Below, piece by piece: positions 6,684 through 9,855 of a stretch of DNA of 9,855 bases. The stretch comes from Chitinophagaceae bacterium (lineage in GTDB: Bacteria; Bacteroidota; Bacteroidia; Chitinophagales; Chitinophagaceae), in NCBI GenBank assembly GCA_947452875.1, contig CANGEZ010000059.1, positions 1 through 9,855 on the forward strand, in the 5' to 3' direction. Under the pieces are notes generated by a model. That model had not been told where the DNA came from. It ran no database searches and saw only the letters and a program-made list of their open reading frames with translations. The translations under genes were made by a program, and so were the position numbers. The stretch's first letter is position 1; each line of letters begins with the position of its first letter.

Positions 6684-7199
6684 CTAAACCTCCTTCGCTT
6701 TTTTATAAATAGGCACAGTACTACAGGGTTCTCCAAACATGATACTTTTTACAACAGGCCTTAATAGATTAGTAATTTCAAGATAGGCTTCTTCTGGAAT
6801 GGGGGTTTCTCCACAGCCTTTAACCACAACCCTTTTATCGATAAAATCTTCTTTATTTATTTGAAGTATATTTCTAATCAGCAGCTTGGTTTTTACTTCA
6901 TTTTCATTTCCAAAAATGACTTCTTTTGAGGCTGGTTGCAAGGTGCTACTAATAAGCATATAGGCCCACATGGGTATAATGGCATCTGCCGTACATGTTA
7001 CTGCAACAATTTTGTGTTGATATTTTTGAAAATCAAGTTCTTTCAATGCCTGTCTGAAATCTTTCTCTTTTAAGATCAATCCCATAAATAAATAATCCTT
7101 GATATCAAACACAACGATATCGTCTTCAGGAAAATATTTTTCCAGGTCTAATGTTATAATTCCACTTTCCGCAACCTTGTTTACAAATTCTTCCGACAT
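6684..7199 (-). CDS. DUF2480 family protein
   Basis: This 171-residue protein has no signal peptide and is likely cytosolic. It matches the DUF2480 family, which I know mainly from Bacteroidota, along its full length. The start MSEEFVNKVAESGIITLDLE is family-typical. It continues with FDIKDYLFMGLILKEKDFR (31-49), a VAVTCTADAIIPMWAYML block (65-82), RVVVKGCGETPIPEEAYLEI (123-142) and LLRPVVKSIMFGEPCSTVPI (145-164). The two cysteines in the TCTADA and EPCSTVP motifs and the CG in KGCGETPIP could be functional or ligand-binding residues, but no activity is established for the family. The gene lies downstream of ppiD on the same strand, separated by 75 bases that contain a hairpin terminator. It is either expressed by read-through or from its own weak promoter, and it is convergent with corA. 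Confidence 0.9.
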   Translation of the reverse strand: MSEEFVNKVAESGIITLDLEKYFPEDDIVVFDIKDYLFMGLILKEKDFRQALKELDFQKYQHKIVAVTCTADAIIPMWAYMLISSTLQPASKEVIFGNENEVKTKLLIRNILQINKEDFIDKRVVVKGCGETPIPEEAYLEITNLLRPVVKSIMFGEPCSTVPIYKKAKEV

Positions 7200-7216
7200 G
7201 ATGTAAAATTAAAATA

Positions 7217-7246
7217 ATAAGTCGGCCTGATTAAAGACCGACTTAT
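7217..7246 (-). terminator. Hairpin terminator downstream of ppiD
   Basis: On the minus strand a perfect 9-bp stem, ATAAGTCGG with CCGACTTAT (outer arms 7238-7246 and 7217-7225), closes a 12-base interior. The interior can add CT/AG pairing after a mismatch. A T-rich stretch (TTATTTTAATTTTA) follows immediately in the minus direction. It begins about 28 bases after the ppiD stop and ends 18 bases before the DUF2480 start codon. It therefore fits a terminator or attenuating element between the two genes. Confidence 0.8.
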
Positions 7247-7274
7247 AAATTATTTACGATTAACGAAATGCTTA

Positions 7275-9407
7275 TTAATAATGCTTACTTCTTTCATCAA
7301 CGATATCCGCTTGCTTTCTCAAACCTTCATACCAGCCATTAGTTTGGCTACGGATATTTCCAATTTTAGATGTAGCACGAGCGCTAACTTGTTCTTGAGT
7401 TTCTGCAGGTTTATTTTGTATTGAATTTACTTTTACAATAAACACACCCGTTGTTCCATCAATTAATGGAGAAACTTTTGATTGGTAATCTTTGTTAAAT
7501 GCAGCTCCAATTACCTTCGCCTCCATTCCAACTCCATTGATAATTTGTGAATTGAACGTGATGGTTGAATCAGCCCCTGCTCCTTGAATTTGTTTGCCAT
7601 ATGCTGAAGCTGCTGATTCTAATGTTGGGTTGTTGCCAATTTTCTTTTTAATGATATCTGCTTTTTTGTTGTTGCGGATAATCGCTTCGCAACCTGGTCT
7701 TGCTGTAGTGGCATCTTGTACACCTTTGTCATTAATTTTATCAACTACCGCCACAATAAACTGATCACCTACGCTGAATGGTTCACTAATGTCTCCTTTT
7801 TTAGCTTCGAATGCCCATCTTACAACAGCTCTTGCATCTTGTAATGCGCCTGCTTGATAGTCATTTTCTTTAATCATACTTGGAACCGCTGTAAGGCTCA
7901 AGCCATTCTTTGCGATATATTTCTCTAATTCTTCTTTTGATTTTATTGCTGAGGCTTTTGTTGCGTCAAGACTAGACTTATTGATAGTTACATCACTTGC
8001 TGCAATTTCTTTTCCTACATAAGCAATTTTGTAGGCAGTATTTAATCCTTTCTGGCTAACTACTTCAATAATATGATAACCGAAATCTGTTTTCACTACA
8101 CCTTTTGACCCTGTTGATTTTGTAAAACAGAATTCATTAAACTCTGGGACCATGGTACCATAACCAAATGTACCCAAATCACCACCTTTTATTTTACTTC
8201 CTTGATCGGTTGAAAATTGTAATGCCAATGCTGTGAAGTTTGAGCCTGCCTGTATTGCATTATAAATACTGTCTGCTAATTTTTTAGCAACCGAATCAAC
8301 CATTGTAGGTTGTCCGGTTTGAGGATCATTTGTACCAATTAAAATATGTCTTGCATTAACACTATCAGGTAATTGTTTAGTGCCAAGCATTTTCGCTAAA
8401 ACATAATTTGTTTTGTCAACATATGGACCAAACACTCCACCAACAGCAAGTTTAGTTAAAGTATCTGCAAAAATTTGATTCAATTTTGCTTTAGTTGTAT
8501 AATCATCTTTGAAATCAATTGTTGATACATTTCTAGCAACAAAAGCCTTTGCGTTACTATCGGCTTCAAATTCTGATTTCAATTGTGATAATGAATTGTA
8601 TGCAACAGAACTATCTTCAGAAGATGGTAATTGAGAAAATGCAACATAAGAAATGTTTCTGCCAGCCTCTTGTTTGAATTGCTCTTTATGTTTGCTTACA
8701 TAATTATTTACATCTTCATCAGTTACTTTTATCGTACTATCATTGATTTCTGTATAAGGTACAGTCACAAAAGAAATATTACTGAAAGCAATATTTTCTT
8801 CGCCGTCTTTCTTTTCCATCCATTTTGGATAATATGCGCTGGCATTTAATAATGCAGAATATTTTGCAACAGTATTGTTTAATTTTAGGGGATCAACAAT
8901 TTGTGCATTAACTTGATCTTTTTGTTCGCCTTTGAATTTTTTAATATTATTCATAGCTGTTTGAGCCTTCTTAATATCAAGTTTACCTGTTATAGAATCT
9001 TTCAAAGATTGTTCTTGTAAAAAAGGATTTGAAGGGTCATTGCTTAATAATATATATGACAATTCTTTTGCAGTAAATTCAATACCGATTTTAGAAGCCT
9101 CATTATAAAATATTTTTTCTGCAACTATCTGGTTCCAAACCTGATCTCTTGTTTGATAAGTTTGAACTCCGGTAGGTCTTTGGCCAGTTCTTTGAGCCTG
9201 CATATCTTCAGCATCTTTCACTTTTTTATTAAACACGGCGAGCTCTATTTTTTCACCATTAACTTCACCAACATTATTTGAAACAGATCCAAATAATCTG
9301 CTTCCACCTTGTTTGGCATCCATTAAAATAAAACTGATTAAACTCAGTGCTATCACTACAATTACAATTGCAGCTCCTTTTTCACGAATACTTTGAATAA
9401 TTTGCAT
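7275..9407 (-). CDS. ppiD: PpiD-like peptidyl-prolyl cis-trans isomerase (SurA_N / parvulin), membrane-anchored
   Basis: This 710-residue foldase helps newly exported proteins fold in the periplasm. One N-terminal membrane anchor (about 10-29, GAAIVIVVIALSLISFILMD after a short basic cytosolic end) leaves the rest periplasmic. A SurA_N_3-type chaperone domain follows (about 45-240, starting NVGEVNGEKIELAVFNKKV). The parvulin (PPIC-type) domain spans about 351-452, with NARHILIG (351-358), the GGDLGTFGYGTMVPEFNEF block (408-426) and TDFGYHIIEVVSQKG (440-454). The region 525-562 (VRWAFEAKKGDISEPFSVGD and IVAVVDKINDKG) resembles the C-terminal half of a second, degenerate parvulin module. Length and order fit the large Bacteroidota PpiD relatives, commonly annotated only as peptidylprolyl isomerase. 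The start at ATG 9405-9407 is supported by a well-spaced promoter 25 bases upstream and by the N-terminal anchor. A hairpin terminator follows. Confidence 0.93.
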   Translation of the reverse strand: MQIIQSIREKGAAIVIVVIALSLISFILMDAKQGGSRLFGSVSNNVGEVNGEKIELAVFNKKVKDAEDMQAQRTGQRPTGVQTYQTRDQVWNQIVAEKIFYNEASKIGIEFTAKELSYILLSNDPSNPFLQEQSLKDSITGKLDIKKAQTAMNNIKKFKGEQKDQVNAQIVDPLKLNNTVAKYSALLNASAYYPKWMEKKDGEENIAFSNISFVTVPYTEINDSTIKVTDEDVNNYVSKHKEQFKQEAGRNISYVAFSQLPSSEDSSVAYNSLSQLKSEFEADSNAKAFVARNVSTIDFKDDYTTKAKLNQIFADTLTKLAVGGVFGPYVDKTNYVLAKMLGTKQLPDSVNARHILIGTNDPQTGQPTMVDSVAKKLADSIYNAIQAGSNFTALALQFSTDQGSKIKGGDLGTFGYGTMVPEFNEFCFTKSTGSKGVVKTDFGYHIIEVVSQKGLNTAYKIAYVGKEIAASDVTINKSSLDATKASAIKSKEELEKYIAKNGLSLTAVPSMIKENDYQAGALQDARAVVRWAFEAKKGDISEPFSVGDQFIVAVVDKINDKGVQDATTARPGCEAIIRNNKKADIIKKKIGNNPTLESAASAYGKQIQGAGADSTITFNSQIINGVGMEAKVIGAAFNKDYQSKVSPLIDGTTGVFIVKVNSIQNKPAETQEQVSARATSKIGNIRSQTNGWYEGLRKQADIVDERSKHY

Positions 9408-9432
9408 ATAACTTTATATTAGTTTTGGGAAG

Positions 9433-9463
9433 CAAAAATAGTATAAAAAAGGGTATTAACAAA
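9433..9463 (-). promoter_or_regulatory. Bacteroidota-type promoter of ppiD
   Basis: On the minus strand, TTTG (complement of 9460-9463) is followed by a 19-base spacer and TATTTTTG (complement of 9433-9440). This matches the -33 TTTG / -7 TAnnTTTG consensus in both boxes and spacing. The -7 box ends 25 bases before the ppiD ATG, giving an A-rich leader of about 20 bases without a Shine-Dalgarno sequence. Confidence 0.82.
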
Positions 9464-9550
9464 CTGTGGAAAACTTCGTAAGGACTTAATTATTAATCAT
9501 TTTAAAAAAATATTGAAAATTATGTGTTTAAAATTCCTAAAATCGGGGTT

Positions 9551-9569
9551 TCCACAACAAATTTGTGGA
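9551..9569. repeat. Head-to-head DnaA-box-like inverted repeat
   Basis: TCCACAA (9551-9557) and TTGTGGA (9563-9569) are perfect 7-bp inverted arms around a 5-base AT-rich spacer (9558-9562). Each arm is the core of a DnaA-box-like 9-mer, so the element looks like a paired binding site. It could alternatively fold as a small hairpin. Confidence 0.6.
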
Positions 9570-9633
9570 TATGTATGATAAATGTGAATAACCCTGCTTT
9601 TTGAAATAATTTCTCTGAAAAAAATGTGGACTA

Positions 9634-9647
9634 AAATCACGTGATTT
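9634..9647. repeat. 14-bp perfect palindrome
   Basis: AAATCACGTGATTT reads the same on both strands and is centred on CACGTG (9638-9643). It lies one base after a 7/9 DnaA-box-like match (9625-9633) in the non-coding region. The size and symmetry suit a dimeric DNA-binding protein, but the factor is unknown. Confidence 0.6.
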
Positions 9648-9855
9648 CAAAAATTCTTGAGTTGGTGTAAGTTGATGACAAATTTTACCCGTCAATTTCA
9701 CATCATTTTTTAAAAAGAGTGCTTGATTTTTTTCAACAGCATTTTTTATCAACGTTGGTTAAGAAATAATTTTAAAATTTTAGAAATATAAGTACTACTC
9801 TACAATTCATACTTTAGTTTTTCAAAATAAAAAATGTGAATACAGTGTTTATAAC

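Larger units (their letters stand above)
9461..9845. other. Non-coding AT-rich region with DnaA-box-like cluster (candidate origin)
   Basis: The 448 bases after ppiD have no convincing gene. Against the DnaA box TGTGGATAA I count three 8/9 matches: TGTGGAAAA (9465-9473), TGTGGATAT (9564-9572) and TGTGAATAA (9583-9591). Further 7/9 matches lie at 9548-9556 (reverse), 9625-9633, 9746-9754 (reverse) and 9835-9843. Most share one orientation. The surrounding sequence is very AT-rich with runs such as 9503-9509 and 9762-9782 that would melt easily. This is the composition expected of an oriC or another DnaA-titrating locus. dnaA itself is not in the window, which is not disqualifying because oriC and dnaA need not be adjacent. 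The first box overlaps the area just upstream of the ppiD promoter, so DnaA could also affect that gene. Confidence 0.45.

Noticed and set aside
9537..9752. A 71-codon open frame on the minus strand in the spacer after ppiD
   Set aside because: It has no recognisable motif, covers several DnaA-box-like sites and the 14-bp palindrome, and its composition looks like translated AT-rich non-coding DNA. No promoter is clear.

Overview
The window looks like chromosomal DNA of a Bacteroidota species. The DNA is AT-rich and start codons are preceded by A-rich leaders instead of Shine-Dalgarno sequences. At least two genes have a -7 element of the Bacteroidota type (TAnnTTTG). A DUF2480 protein, a family I know mainly from this phylum, and a roughly 700-residue PpiD-type foldase are both present. 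A member of the Chitinophagaceae or a relative is possible, but I cannot settle the family from this sequence.

Left part (1-3790, all on +): six genes, mostly small and poorly characterised, separated by short gaps. They are the 3' end of an XAC2610-like periplasmic protein, a Cys-containing lipoprotein, a cytosolic SLOG/Rossmann nucleotide-binding protein, a secreted SH3b protein, a second small secreted protein with an FRGGG motif, and a DUF1801/YdeI-type protein with an N-terminal Cys cluster. Four of the six carry, or probably carry, export signals. This reads as an accessory block of envelope proteins plus one lone SLOG protein. I see no transposase, integrase, toxin or CRISPR in it.

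Middle part (3850-6510, +): asnS (asparaginyl-tRNA synthetase) with a -7 promoter element and a clear intrinsic terminator, followed by corA (Mg2+/Co2+ channel). The gap between corA and the convergent genes (6511-6683) holds an 18-bp perfect palindrome made of three 8-bp units and a long hairpin.

Right part (6684-9407, -): ppiD-like foldase transcribed leftwards from a textbook Bacteroidota promoter (TTTG, 19-bp spacer, TATTTTTG), then a hairpin terminator, then the DUF2480 gene.

The last 448 bases (9408-9855) contain no convincing gene. They are very AT-rich and hold a cluster of DnaA-box-like 9-mers, two of them head-to-head, plus a 14-bp palindrome. This is a candidate replication origin or another DnaA-binding locus and is the most interesting non-coding signal here. 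No complete new multi-gene system is evident; the best novelty candidates are the DnaA-box cluster, the lone SLOG protein and the block of small envelope proteins.
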